Notes: generated by a model not told the origin, from the sequence alone. Shown: positions 31,485-42,010, numbered from the stretch's first letter. The stretch: 64,000 bases of DNA from Prorocentrum cordatum (GCA_963575745.1 CAUYUJ010010458.1:139623-203622), one strand, 5' to 3'. Program-made: numbers and translations.

Positions 31485-31920
31485 TCCCGTCGAGGTGCGC
31501 GGCAGATTCGCATTGCGCTGTTTAGCGGAAGCGCCATCTATTGTTGAGCGCAGGTGCGTGTTTTCAGGGCGCGGCGTCGTTGGCCAGCGTGTCAGTCCGT
31601 GCCAGATCCCCTTGTTTACGCCGGTGGATGCGTGGGGATGCGCGTGAGCCCCTTATTGTTGAGCAGAGGAGTGCCCGCGTCGTCCCGTCGAGGTGCGCGT
31701 GGTTGCAACTTGCGCTCTTCAGCGCAAGGTCGCCGCGTGCCGTCCAGGAGTGGCGCCGCTGGTCAGCGCGTCGCTTCGCGCTGGGTCCCCCTGTTTTGGG
31801 AGGTGGAGGCGCGAGTGCGCGTGGTCCTCTGCTGCTTAGCAGAGGTGTGCCCGCGTTGTCACATCGAGGCATGCGCGGGCGTGCGCGTGCTGTTTAGCGC
31901 GTCGTTGCCTGCGTGCCCTC
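31485..31920 (+). repeat. About 176-198-bp tandem repeat (2.3 copies) inside the YR element
   Basis: The word TCGAGGTGCGCG (or TCGAGGCATGCGCG) starts units at about 31490, 31688 and 31864. Each unit continues with TGCGCTGTTTAGCG-like, GGCGTCGTTGGCCAGCG-like and TTGTTGAGCAGAGG-like blocks. It lies between the reverse transcriptase and recombinase regions. Confidence 0.8.
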
Positions 31921-32839
31921 TCAGGTCCATGTCGCGAGCGACCGAATCGCTGCACGCAGAATCCCACTACGCAGGGCGGCGGTGGCGGGCTGACGAGGCG
32001 ACGGGGGCCCGTTTCGGGGGATGCCAGCCCGTCGAGGGGGGCCCGACGAGGATCCGAAGGCCGCTTACGCGCGTCGCTTGAGGGGCAGGATTTGTCCGAG
32101 AGCCTCCCGCCCTGCCGCGCGCACGCTGCGCCGTGGCCATTTCGTTGTGCTGTTCGAGAAATGCCAGAGCTGCTATGGAGTTCTTCTCTGAGGCGGACTT
32201 GGCGGCATGCGTCCCTGGAGCTACGTCACGGCGGTCCTCGCCGCATGTGGAGATGGGGCGAGTAGCTCCTTTCGCCGACGGCGTGTTTACGCAGAGCGAT
32301 GTCGGACCTGTCCGCAAGCTCGCGCCTGTCGCGCCGACGCGCCAGCTTTCCGCTGGAGCCCAGGCCGCTTCCTGAGTGGGCCGCGTCTTCGGCTTGTCGG
32401 ACGCTGCCGGCACGTGCGGCATGAGGATCGACCCCGCGCACGGCATGAGGGTCGACCCCATCGTGAAGGCGAACGTGGCGTCGACTACAGAGCCTTCGCG
32501 TGCCTGCGCGCCCCAGAAGCGCGGCGCCAAGTCGCGGCGACCGCGCCTCCTCCCTCTCAGTCGGGAGCTCGATCCCCACAGGGCGACCTGCTCCAGCTCC
32601 GACGAAGATGCCGGCGACGAGTGTGGCATGAACGCTGCCGAGGCGCTCGGCGCGGCGGACGCTGCCGCGGTGCCCGCTGCGGCGGAGGCGCATTCCCTTT
32701 AGGGCCGCCGGGCCAGTGCGACATCCGCACCGTCGCGGGTCAAAGGTGCGGGTCGACGACATCGATGGCGATGTTGCAGCGCGCGGGGACCTTGCAGCAG
32801 CCCGCGACATCGAGGGGATCCATAAGGTCGAAGGCCAAA

Positions 32840-33245
32840 TTTTGTGCAGACCAGTGCAAGGTCAGAGATATTGATCTTGTGCCCATCACGCCCAAGAAAT
32901 TCGAGTTGGCTTACACTCTGCTGAAGAAACGGGTGTACCGGAGCGGTGCACTTTACGTTGTCACCATCAAGAGGCTCCATTTTTCACGTGGCTTAGCGAA
33001 GGACTCTAACAAGGCCTTCTCGCGAGGAATGGGGCCATCGAGGCAGGCCGACCCCCTTCCTACTGAGGGGGTCGTCGAGTACGGCACCCCAGAGATCGTG
33101 CAGATCATCATTCGGCTGGGTTGTCCTCATGTCGCTCCAGCGGACGCGGCGGTCGTGGCGTGCGCCTGGCTGCTGCGCGACACTGAATCGTCTACTGCGT
33201 TCCTATCCGCGGTCACGCTCCACGACGCAAATCCAGGACAGCATA
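32840..33245 (+). pseudogene. Tyrosine recombinase, N-terminal DNA-binding part
   Basis: One frame reads CKVRDIDLVPITPKKFELAY, TLLKKRVYRSGALYVVTIKR, LHFSRGLAKDSNKAFSRGMG and PSRQADPLPTEGV, then PADAAVVACAWLLRDTE. This looks like the helical core-binding (SAM-like) domain that precedes the catalytic domain in tyrosine recombinases: helices with a YRS..YV..IKRLH pattern, then a GPSRQA-PL hinge. The frame ends at 33256 and the catalytic part continues in another frame. Confidence 0.72.
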
Positions 33246-33283
33246 GATGTGGCTGAGCATCCTGGGACCTCCCTGCGTCCAAG

Positions 33284-33700
33284 GTGGACATCCGAGCGAT
33301 CGGGAAGGTCAGGTCTTTGGCCTGCGCTTCTCCCGCGAAGTTGTGCCCCGTCGCGGCCGTGCGTCGTCTTGTCGCTGCTTCCGAGGCGGCACGGGCGTCT
33401 GCAGGCCAGGCCGCGGATTCATGGCCGCTCGTATGCGACGTCCAGGGCCAGCTGGTCACCAAGGCCGCCGTCGTGGGCATGTACAAAGCGTTGGTCGCGC
33501 TGGGTGCGGGCTCGGGCGCACGCCCCAACATCACCGGGCATTCTGCAAGAGTCACGGGTGCGATGCTCATGGCCTTGGATGGCTTCAGCGAGTGGCTCAT
33601 TCAGTTGATTGGGAGATGGGCTCGAGTGCAGTACTCGGGTACATGCGTGAAGCCCTGCTTGGCAGGAAGGGGGCGTCATCGCGAAGGTCACGGAAGCCTC
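33284..33700 (+). pseudogene. Tyrosine recombinase catalytic domain, split by a frameshift
   Basis: The frame from about 33275 has KVDIRAIGKVRSLACASPA and AAVVGMYKALVALGAGSGAR. It then has NITGHSARVTGAMLMALDGF, carrying the HxxR catalytic pair, and EWLIQLIGRWA. Directly after GRW (about 33619-33627) a one-base shift moves the rest into the frame GSSAVLGYMREALLGRKGAS, which carries the expected nucleophile Tyr. The enzyme would cut and rejoin circular element DNA. All recognisable catalytic blocks exist, but not in one frame. Confidence 0.8.
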
Positions 33701-33929
33701 CAGGGTCACAGTGGAGGATCTGAATGTTCGCGTCATGGGCATGCTGGACAAGCATCACAAGTGCAACAAGGGTCAGGCCGAAACCCGCGCCGACCCCACT
33801 CTGGGGCGCTTCGTGGCCGACATCGCGCCGCAGGTCGAGATGCTTGGCGGCAAGTGTTCCACCCTCGCCGGCACCATCGCGAGCCTCAACTAGAGGATGC
33901 AGGATGTCGATCGGGACCTGAACATTCTG

Positions 33930-34140
33930 AACAATACCGAGCAGCCCAAGGACATCAAGTGCGTAGGTGGCATGAAGAACGTTCTCTTCACGCAACACCA
34001 GACCTGCTGCGGCTGGTGCTGGTACGGCGGGAGCTTCGAGCTGCTTCGTGAAGGCCCGGGCGATGCCCCAGACAAAGAATGGTGCAGCAGATGTTTGAAA
34101 CGTACGCGCGTTTTGCTGGAGTGGATATATAGGTGCCGTG
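33930..34140 (+). pseudogene. Cys-rich C-terminal module of the YR element
   Basis: The frame gives GGMKNVLFTQHQTCCGWCWY, then FELLREGPGDAPDKEWCSRC and LKRTRVLLEW. A CGW near the start and CxxC about 30 residues later suggest a small zinc-binding tail. A coiled-coil-like segment precedes it (VTVEDLNVRVMGMLDKHHK, 33710-33765). Confidence 0.5.
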
Positions 34141-34159
34141 GGCCAGGATGAGGCTGGTA

Positions 34160-35330
34160 TAGAAGGAGGCTACCTTCAAGCGCAGTGGGCGCCTTGGCAG
34201 GCAAGTGCGCCCAGATCCCACGCCATGTCGCCAGGTCGGTGGGCCGCATAGGGGTAAGCAAGTCCCTTGGGGTGCGGCCAGGACCCCGGCACGAGTCGGC
34301 CCGCGGACCTATACAGCATGACTGCGGCGAGGAAGAAATGTGGGCGAAGTGTCGTAACGCGTCCTGCCTCCCTCACTGATGCTTGGCGTGACGATGTCCG
34401 TGTCCCCCAGAACACATGAGAACCCGCTCTCCAAACTAAAACTTCTAGAATCGTTCGATTCCTTGTCACCCTCCTCATCTGCGCCATCTGGGCCGCTCCA
34501 GGCCCTCGCCCAGCCGTGGCGACGAGGGGTGCCCCCGAATGCCCAGAAAGAGGTGAGGCGGAGGAGCACGAGGAGGAGGAGGAGGAGGAGGAGGAGCACG
34601 AGGAGGAGGAGGAGGAGGAGAAAGAAGATGAGGCGTTCCTCGCCCCCCTTTTCTCTCCCTCTTGACTGCCGCCCGCGCCCCAGGAAACGCTGGGACCCCT
34701 GCAAGGGTGCCGAGGGATGGGCCGGCTGGTTGGGAGGACCGGGCAGTCCTCCTCGTCATTGCTCTCCTCCCCTTCCTCTTGGTCTTGGTCCTTTGTTGTT
34801 GCTGTTCTCCCTCCTCCACATCAGCGGTATTCGCCCCTCCTCTTCGTCGTAGGCGACTTGCCAACCTCATGTTCATCGCTATGCTGCTCGCTGTCAGTCA
34901 TACTCCTCGTGTTCTTCCTTCCTCCTTCCTCATTATCCCCATCCTCCTGCCTTCCTGCTTATCATGGTCCTCATCCTTGTCGTGCTTTTTATCATCATGG
35001 TCATCATCATCCTTTTCATCTTCATCCTGGTTCCCATCCACCACCATCAGGCTCAGATCTGTACTCTTCCGAATTACAACCAGCAGCATCATCATCCTTA
35101 TCTTCCTCCTCGGAGGGGAAGGGAAAGGGAGGCAGGGGTAGGAAATGGAGGAGGAGGAGAAGGAGACGAGAGAGGAGATAAGCGAAGGGGAGGGGGAGAG
35201 CGAAAGAGGGGGGAGAGGGAAAAGGGGAGAGGAGAGGACCGCCGAACGGCGAACAATATGCCCAGAAGGGGGGGTCGCGGCGGAGTCATGATCTTTCGGG
35301 GGGACCTTTCGAGGCTCAGGTAAATTGTAA
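34160..35330. other. Unassigned, low-complexity-rich region
   Basis: 34555-34632 is a GGA/CGAGGA microsatellite. 34760-34850 and 34900-35110 are pyrimidine-rich with TCATC words, and 35125-35240 is purine-rich. No gene was recognised. Confidence 0.5.
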
Positions 35331-35334
35331 AGGG

Positions 35335-35510
35335 ATCTCAGGCGAGAACGCGATACCTAATCAACTTAAGCGGAGATGTCGGGCGAGAGCGCCAATCTTG
35401 AGTACGAGTGCGTCTCTGGCCAGGGCGTGTCTGAGATTGTGCGAAAGTATCGAGCGGGAGTCGTTGTTGCTGTGATAGTCGGGCCTTCGCCAAACGAACG
35501 AACGTAAGCC
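35335..35510. repeat. Isolated copy of the roughly 120-bp GAGCGGGAGC repeat
   Basis: It contains TCGGGCGAGAGCGCCAATC, TCTGGCCAGGGCGT and AAGTATCGAGCGGGAGTCGT in the same order as the tandem copies at 37320-37860, on the other side of the LINE relic. Confidence 0.82.
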
Positions 35511-35584
35511 TTGCGCCGGGCGGCGCGCGAGCAGGGTGACGCATGTGAGAATTAGCGCCGGAAAGCGGCACTGTTCACATCGTG

Positions 35585-37230
35585 TTCCACTCCTTCACTG
35601 CTGACTCCCACTACCCGCCGCTGCTCTGTCGTCCCGACAGAAGAATACAGACAGTGGCTTCTGGGAACGGCAGCGGGCGGACAATCGCGTATGACCGTGT
35701 CGCTCCAAGATTGTCTTGGGCGCCCTCGCATGCGCGGCCCAGATGGGGCTGGAGAACACATTCGACCAGTTCGAAAACCGAGCGTCACACCGGGTCTTCT
35801 CAGTTGTGTTTCTTGCGAGTTGCACCATGAGGGGCAGTCGTCGGCTCGCGCGTGTCCAGATAAGTGTGGAGCGCGCGCAGAAAGAGCGCTCCAGATTTCG
35901 AGATCTTGCCTTGCTGCCCTGTCCGGCTACTCATCTCAGACCCAAGCTTGTGTTCTGTAGAAGAACGGGTGCCCAAGCATGCGGCTGAGTTTTTGAACGC
36001 GATTGGAGCGCCAAAAGCATTCAGAATGTTGGTGTCAGGCCTGGCTTACATTATTGCACTGGTTGCCAATTCAATGTGAGTCCGCAGTGCATCCCGCAAG
36101 TCAAGATGGAATGTATGAGTGCTTGCACGGTGTAAGGATCGCTGTCAATCAATAGGGTGTCATCTGCATTGAGGAGCTCTCTGACGAAATCTCCCGGCAG
36201 CTCGCCCAAGTTCGTCTGCAACAAATTGCGCGCATCCGTCAGGAGGGTGGTCGTCACAATCTTGAAGAGGAAGGGGGAGAGTGGACAGCATTGAAACATT
36301 CAATTAAGTTCGGGCGTGCTCGGCAGACGTTTCGTCAAAGTCGCTCACGACGAAGGTGCGGTCCTGGTAGATGGAGGCCACAACGCGCACGAATTGGCCA
36401 GGACATCCAAACCTTTTCAGAGAGGCCGCGAGCGCCGTCGGCGAAACCAAGAGAGTCGAAAGCGTTGGCCCAACCTATTGCAAGCAACAGGGTCTCGCCG
36501 TCTTTGGTTGCCCAAGTACCTTCTATCACCCGTCTTGCGAGGATGGTGGCGTCTGTTGTCCCCCTGCGGGCGGAGAAGCCGCATTGCGATTTCCAAATTT
36601 TATCTTCGGCGCCAGCGTCCGTAAGACGACCCAGAAATATCGCGGCGATTACATTGTAGCCAAACTGAGGAGTAGACTAATAAGTCTGCAATTGTCGCAC
36701 AACGCCAAAATACTTGTCTTGAAGACCGGGCGAAAGTTGGTTTCCCTCCCAGCGTCTAACACGCGCGCCTGCATCCGTATCTTGTTACAGAAAGCGGTGA
36801 TCCGCGACAGCACTGTCTCGCCATCGCCAGCAGCTGCCTTCAGAACTCTAGGGAAATGTGTCCCTCCTGGCTGCTTTTCCGCCCCGCAGTCGTTTGGCCG
36901 TCTTGCGGACTTCGACTCCGGTGATTGGAACGAGTAGCATTGGCAGCTCATCGTGGATTGGCTTCTCGTCGGGCAGCACTAGCGAGGGCCCTACTGCCCA
37001 TTGCACCGTTTCCATATGCGTGGCTAACGTCTCGGCCCTGGCATCGCTGTCGACCAGGGCGCCAGCAGCATTCCGGAGGCGTCCCTGCTGCGGGCATAAC
37101 CATGTCCGTAGTTCCCGCACATCCCGAATTGCCGTCTGCAGTGAGCCTGTCAAGCTAGTTCGAGCGGTCCCGCGCCACAGATCTTCGAACACATTTGGCA
37201 AGGCTGCGCTCTTCCACAGGATCTCCTGAC
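35585..37230 (-). pseudogene. Non-LTR (LINE-type) reverse transcriptase relic
   Basis: Minus-strand fragments follow LINE reverse-transcriptase order from right to left. First come LVDSDARAETLATHMETVQW and PITGVEVRKTAKRLRGGKAA (37110-36855), then PVFKTSILALCDNCRLISLL (36735-36670; usual form CxNYRPISLL) and a fragment WANAFDSLG (about 36470-36440; usual form KAFDSL, first Asp). The palm block is CPLSPFLFKIVTTTLLTDA, then ELLNADDTLLID (36290-36145). The usual YADD is NADD here, so the metal-binding pair stays but the Tyr is lost. A C-terminal GRPRQSWSD motif lies near 35710. Multiple shifts and stops indicate decay. Confidence 0.85.
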
Positions 37231-37319
37231 CGTCGCGCCTCCCCTCGCCAGGCGATCAGATGCAAGGATCTATCCGTCACCCACGGCCTGCGCGCAGCAG
37301 CCAGTTGCACCAGCCATAG

Positions 37320-37860
37320 TAAGTTGAAGTCTCGGGCGAGAGCGCCATTGAAGTCGAATCTGGCCAGGGCGTCTTTCAGTAAGAAGCATCGAGCGGAAGC
37401 CGCAATTGTTGTAGCTTCGCCTTCCCAACCTCAATGCATTCCGAGGAATCCTCGGGCGCGAGCCCCATTCCTGAGTGTGAGGACGTCTATGGCCAGAACG
37501 TTTCTCGGCAAGTTCTTAGACAGTATTAAGCGGGCGGGGCCCGTCGTTGTCCGGCGAAGACGTCATTCCTGAGTGAAGTCTATGGCCAGGACGTCTCCGA
37601 GTAAGCATTGAGGATGTATCCAGCGGGCGCCGTTGTTGTTGCAGCCGGGCCCTCACCAACAAGGGTGAAGTTCGAGGAGGTATCAGGCGAGAGCGCCACC
37701 CCTGAGTGTGAGAATCTTTCTGACCAGGACGTCGATCAGAAAATTATGAGGAAGTATCGAGCGGGAGCCATTGTCGTCGCAGCTCAGATTTCAACAACCC
37801 AGATTTGGAGCCAAGGCCGCGCTCGAGCGGGAGCCTCGTTTTCAGAGAGATTGTAGCCAG
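37320..37860. repeat. Tandem copies (about four) of the GAGCGGGAGC repeat
   Basis: Units contain GGGCGAGAGCGCCA or GGGCGCGAGCCCCA, then CTGAGTGTGAGRA, then TGGCCAGGACGTC, then GAGCGGGAGCC (or AAGCGGGCGGGGCC) and GTTGTTG. The last anchor occurs at about 37400, 37530, 37620 and 37757, so the spacing varies from about 90 to 137 bp. Confidence 0.85.
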
Positions 37861-37906
37861 AGTCGACTCAAGAGCTCCCAGAACTGCCTCCATAGATCAG
37901 CGAGCA

Positions 37907-39003
37907 ACCGTGCCCTGAGGCACGAGTTGGAGTGTCTCCGGGCCCTTTGGAATCATCCGTCCTCAGTCCTGAGTGAACGAGTAGTGTGAATGAGGATGGA
38001 GGGGCCCAGACCAAAAAACAAATCTCTTGGGGCGTGTCGCGTGTCCCCGCAACTTGCCGCATAAAAGTCTCGGAGCCAAGAGGGGCCCAAGACGGCCCAA
38101 GAGGCCCCCGAGACGGACCAAGGGCGCCCGAGTCGCCCGAAGGTTGTTCCAAGACGCCCAAACTGGCGTCCAGACGGCCAAAGAGGCCCCGAAGACGACC
38201 CAAGAGGGCTCCAAGAGGCCCCCCGGGGGAAGGGGACCTCAGGTTTTTTGAAAGAGTTTAGCGTTCTCGGCCCCAAGAGAGCCCCAAGAGTGGCCCAAGA
38301 GAGGCCTCAGAGTGGGAACACGAATCGACATTTCGTCGCCACCGTGCCAGGTTGTAGGTCAGAGGCCTCTTTGATGCCCGGGGGGATCTCTTGGGAGGCC
38401 TCTCGGGAGCATCTGGGAGGCGGTTTTGGGGTGTCTCTGGGGCCTCTTGTTCACTTGGGATATGATGTGTGCCTCTTGGGAGTCTCCTGGAGCTTCTGGG
38501 GGCCTTCGCGGGATCCTGCTGGCGGTCTCGGGAGTCGTTTTGAGGCGGAGCGCTCGAAATGTCGATTCGTGTTCCCCCTTCTCGGGCCTCTCTTAGGCCA
38601 CTTTGGGGCTTGGGCCGTCTAGGAAGCCTTTTAGGCAGTCGGGAGAACGTCAACATCCTTCAAAACCTCGGGGCCATCAATGATGTTGGCCTTTCGGGGC
38701 CCTCTTGGGGCGTGTCGGGGGCCTCTTGGGCCGTCTGGAGGCCATCTTGAGCGTCTTGGAGCAATCTTCGGGCGACTAGGTTCGCTCTTGGACCTTCTCG
38801 GGCGCCTCCTGCGGCACTCTTGGGCCGTTTCGGGCCCCTCGCGACTCCGAAAAAAACATGGGGCAAGACGCTGGGACACGCGACGCGCCCCAAGAGATTT
38901 GAGAAGTTGGGGTCAGGATCCTGAAATCCTCATTCACTCAGGGCTGAGGACGGAGAATTCCAAAGGACCCGAGGATACTCCAACTCGTGCCTCAGGGCAC
39001 GGT
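37907..39003. mobile_element. 1.1-kb foldback element with 430-450-nt inverted arms
   Basis: The left arm (37907-38336) and right arm (38553-39003) are imperfect inverted copies. The outermost parts pair ACCGTGCCCTGAGGCACGAG with its complement at 38984-39003, and the inner ends pair GAACACGAATCGACATTTCG (about 38316-38335) with 38554-38573. Between them lies a 216-nt loop. Most of each arm consists of CCTCTTGGGG-type words, antisense on the left and sense on the right. The element encodes nothing recognisable and no clear target duplication was found. It looks like the complete form of a repeat family whose half copies are scattered through the window. Confidence 0.85.
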
Positions 39004-39289
39004 GGCGTACCTAGTTGCCTGCGTGCCAGTTCAGCACTCTGGGTGGCGACTATTCGAGGGGCGCACAGGAGGCCGGAACGTGTGGCACCTCGTGCTTCCT
39101 GGTTGGAGAGAGCCATCACATGTGACACGTTATTCCGCATCGTGTGGGTATGTCCCGCCTCGACGTCAGGCCTCGTCCAGTCCTAATGTGTCCTTCTCTC
39201 CATGTTCCTCCTAACTAACCTCCTCGCCGCTTCTCCTTAGCCCACCCTGTGAGCGGCAACGGTTGGAGCAGCGCCCAGAATGTCGTAAC
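39004..39289. other. Unassigned spacer
   Basis: One plus frame (CVPVQHSGWRLFEGRTGGR, then VWHLVLPGWREPS) is protein-like but short and unplaced. Confidence 0.3.
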
Positions 39290-39900
39290 ATGGGCCACGG
39301 GGCGCCTTATTCTGGCCGTGTTGGGTCTATCTTGGGCTCCTGTGAGGCCGTATTGCGGCCCTCTCAGGACCCTCTTGGGCTACCTTGTCGTTCGCTTGAC
39401 TTCCTTGGGCCCCTCAAGGTCATCTGGGGTGTCTCTTGGGCCTGTATTGAAGAATGTTGGAATTTCTTGGGCCATCTTAGGGCCCTCGGGGGGGTCCTGG
39501 GCCCTTCTTGGGCCGTCTTGGATCTCTCTTGGGGGTAATATGAGCTGTCTGGGAGCATTATTGGATCCCTCATGGGGCTCCTGTAGGCTCTCCTTGGTTC
39601 CTCGTAGGCCCTCTGGGGGCCATATTGAGCTGATGGGCCCGAGACGCCCAGCATTGTCCAAAAACCACCAGGGATCCGTAGATGTTCAACTGGTGTTGGC
39701 CGTCCTGAAGGCATATTGGCCTTCTTTTGGCGGTCTTGGAACGTTCTTGGAGTCTCGTTGGCGCCTCTTGGGTCTTCTTGGGTGGCTTCTGAATGCTGTT
39801 GAGGCGATGTTGGGCCATCTTGGCAGCCTTGGTGGCCTTCTCTGGGCTGTCTGGGGAGTCTTGGAGAGCCCTGGAGAACTTCAGGGAAGCGTCGGAGCGA
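39290..39900 (+). repeat. Foldback-family repeat, long sense-orientation copy
   Basis: About 600 bp of GGGCCCTCTTGGGC and TTCTTGGGCC words at about 15-bp periodicity, next to the complete foldback but separated from it by about 290 bp. Long frames (for example 39249-40109 plus, LGPSWISLGG-type) follow the periodicity and are not taken as protein. Confidence 0.78.
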
Positions 39901-40555
39901 CCAGGAACACTCCAGATGGAAGTGCGATGCACGCAGCACTGTGTGTCGACAGGCGGGGTCATCTGGAAGACTTGACTAACCCTTGCCAGAAAGAATTTAT
40001 CATTCTACAGGACCTTAGCTTACCACGGGGCACGGTGGCGGGTTCCCTAGCAATGAGTCAACAGCCGTGGCGATGGCGACAGCAACGGCGGCGGGGACGG
40101 CGGCGATGACGATGACGGAAATGTATAAACCGACGGCATGCAGGAAAGCGTTAAGAAGGCGGCAGCGAAGCGCACGATTTTCGCGAGATTGCGCAGGAGA
40201 GTGGCAGCAGAGCATCACCATCCTGCACTCACCCGAGCACGGGCCTTGCAGATGTTCACTGGCCTGGGAGGTGTTCAGAGCTGTGGCTGCTTCGGAGGGC
40301 TCTGGAGTTAAAGCTGGCCTCGCGGGCAGCAAAGAACCAGACCAGGGCGCGTCGGTGGGGGCAGGCTGACAACGTGCTCTGCGCGGTCTTGGCACTCGTC
40401 AAGGAGCCGCCAGCAGTGAGGGTGAGGCGGAGGCAGGAGGGGGCGTTGAGGGGATAGGGTGAGGGCAGATCGTTCAAGAGAAAAGATGCTTGTTCAAGCG
40501 AAAAGCTGGTTCGCTCAGGCGAAAACGCAACCAGCGAAAACTACGTAGATAGACA
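39901..40555. other. Unassigned region
   Basis: A short GGCGAYRRC-type repeat lies at 40060-40110. The rest shows only modest frames on both strands without domains. Confidence 0.4.
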
Positions 40556-41155
40556 CACATAGACACAGAGAGACACAGAGGGACGCAAAGTGACACAGAG
40601 GGACACAGAGGGACACAGAGGGACACAGAGGGACACAGAGCGATACAGAGGGACACAGAGGGACACAGTGGGACACAGAGGGACACAGAGGGACACAGTG
40701 AGACGCAAAGGGACACAGAGTGGCACAGAGGGACACAGAGGGACACAGAGGGACACAGAGGGACAAGAAGAGACACAAAAGGACACAGAGTGGCACAGAG
40801 GGACACAGAGGGACACGGAGAGACACAGAGGGACACAGAGGGACACAGAGGGACACAGAGGGACACAGAGAGACACAGAGGGACACAGAGGGACACAGGG
40901 GGACACAGAGGCACACAGAGGGACACAGAGGGACACAGAGGGACACAGAGGGACAGAGGGACGCAGAGAGAAATTGAGACACAGAGGGACACAGAGCGAC
41001 ACGGAGGGACACAGAGGGACACAGAGAGACACAGAGCACAAGGACGCAGCGAGACACAGAGGGACACCGAAGCACACAGAGGGACACAGAGGGACACAGA
41101 GGGACACAGAGAGCCAGAGAGGGACACAGAGGGACACAGAGAGACACAGAGACTC
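40556..41155. repeat. About 60-copy decamer satellite (GGACACAGAG)
   Basis: About 600 bp of the 10-bp unit GGACACAGAG with scattered variants (AGACACAGAG, GGACGCAAAG, TGGCACAGAG). Because 10 is not a multiple of 3, the three frames of one strand encode the same 10-residue repeat in different register (GTQRDTEGHR) and stay open for 200-300 codons. This explains the long ORFs on both strands. Confidence 0.97.
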
Positions 41156-41353
41156 ACTATGGCGCGCGCAGGCGCTGCGGTGTGCGCGGGCGTGTGGCGC
41201 ACGCGTCGTTGCAGCAGGAGCTGCCGTGTACTTGCACAGGCATGGTGGGTATACGCAAGCGTTGTGGTGTACACATCACAAGCTCTGTGGAGTACACATG
41301 CGCCGTGAGGTACGCGATCGCTGTAGCACCCAAAGTCGCTGTGATGTAAGTGT

Positions 41354-41355
41354 GC

Positions 41356-41413
<58 letters not shown>

Positions 41414-41416
41414 TAG
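41354..41416. repeat. GAC triplet microsatellite
   Basis: About 20 ACG/GAC units, followed by C-rich homopolymeric stretches to about 41490. Confidence 0.93.
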
Positions 41417-41619
41417 GCGGCGCGCCTCGGGGGGTGCGCGCCGCGGCCCCCCCTACCGTTATCCCCCCCGCCCCGCCCCCCCCCCCGGGTAACACGTGTC
41501 CAACCAGGACTAAAGAATGATGTCCATTTGCGGCGCGCAATTGGCGTCGGGCCCGCCGCCGGGCATTCCCCCTGGCGCGCGGCCGCCTCCAGCGCCGGAA
41601 GGCACGTCGTAGAGGAAAA

Positions 41620-42010
41620 ACATTGGAATCCAGAGAGTCAATCCGTAAACTCTGGAGTTTGGGGAATCTCCTCTTCCGATTCCACTGGGATCCAGAGGTA
41701 AGAATCCGTAATTTTCGGAGTTCAAGGTTCGAAGATCGTGGTGGCCCCCCAGGAGGCTCTTGGTTGCCCCTGAGGAAGCTCCTCGTGGTCCCTCAGGAGG
41801 CCTTTGGTGGCCCCTCAGGCGGCTCTTGGTCTCAGGAGGCTCTTGGTGGCCCCTCGCGCCGCTCGATGCAGGTCTGCGATCCCTCCAGCCGTCCAGTGTC
41901 CAGACCGCGAAGGAAGAGGAGGATCAGAAGGAGGAGGATGGAGGGAGGAAGGGGGCTTCAGGAGGATCACGAGGACGACGAGGAGGATGAAGAGGCAGGA
42001 AGGTGGAGGC
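41620..42010. repeat. Dispersed GGAATCCAGAG repeat and AGGAGGCTCTTGGTGG minisatellite
   Basis: 41620-41660 (TTGGAATCCAGAG, then AAACTCTGGAGTTTGGGG) resembles 43048-43076 (CTGGAATCCAGAGCTTACAC, then TCTGGAGCTTAGGG). 41745-41865 is an irregular array of AGGAGGCTCTTGGTGGCCCC words. Confidence 0.6.

Larger units (their letters stand above)
27690..34160 (+). mobile_element. DIRS-like tyrosine-recombinase retroelement, degraded
   Basis: Plus-strand fragments occur in a consistent order: a gag-like region with a zinc-finger-like part (about 27780-29070), a domain containing an APP(R)S motif (29520-29960), a reverse transcriptase with YVDD (30464-31050), a tyrosine recombinase (32840-33700) and a Cys-rich C-terminal module (33930-34140). 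Reverse transcriptase together with a tyrosine recombinase defines the DIRS class, which integrates through circular DNA without target duplications. Frameshifts and stops break every domain. No terminal repeats were identified, so both outer limits are approximate. Confidence 0.78.

Noticed and set aside
37907-39003. Classical MITE with target duplication
   Set aside because: Inverted arms are clear but no matching direct repeat was found at the edges (flanks GAGCA and GGCGT), so I describe it as a foldback of unknown mechanism.
40474-41492. Several 170-300-codon ORFs on both strands (GTQRDTEGHR and SLCVPLCPSV repeats)
   Set aside because: A stop-free 10-bp satellite keeps these frames open on both strands. 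Nothing distinguishes one as coding.
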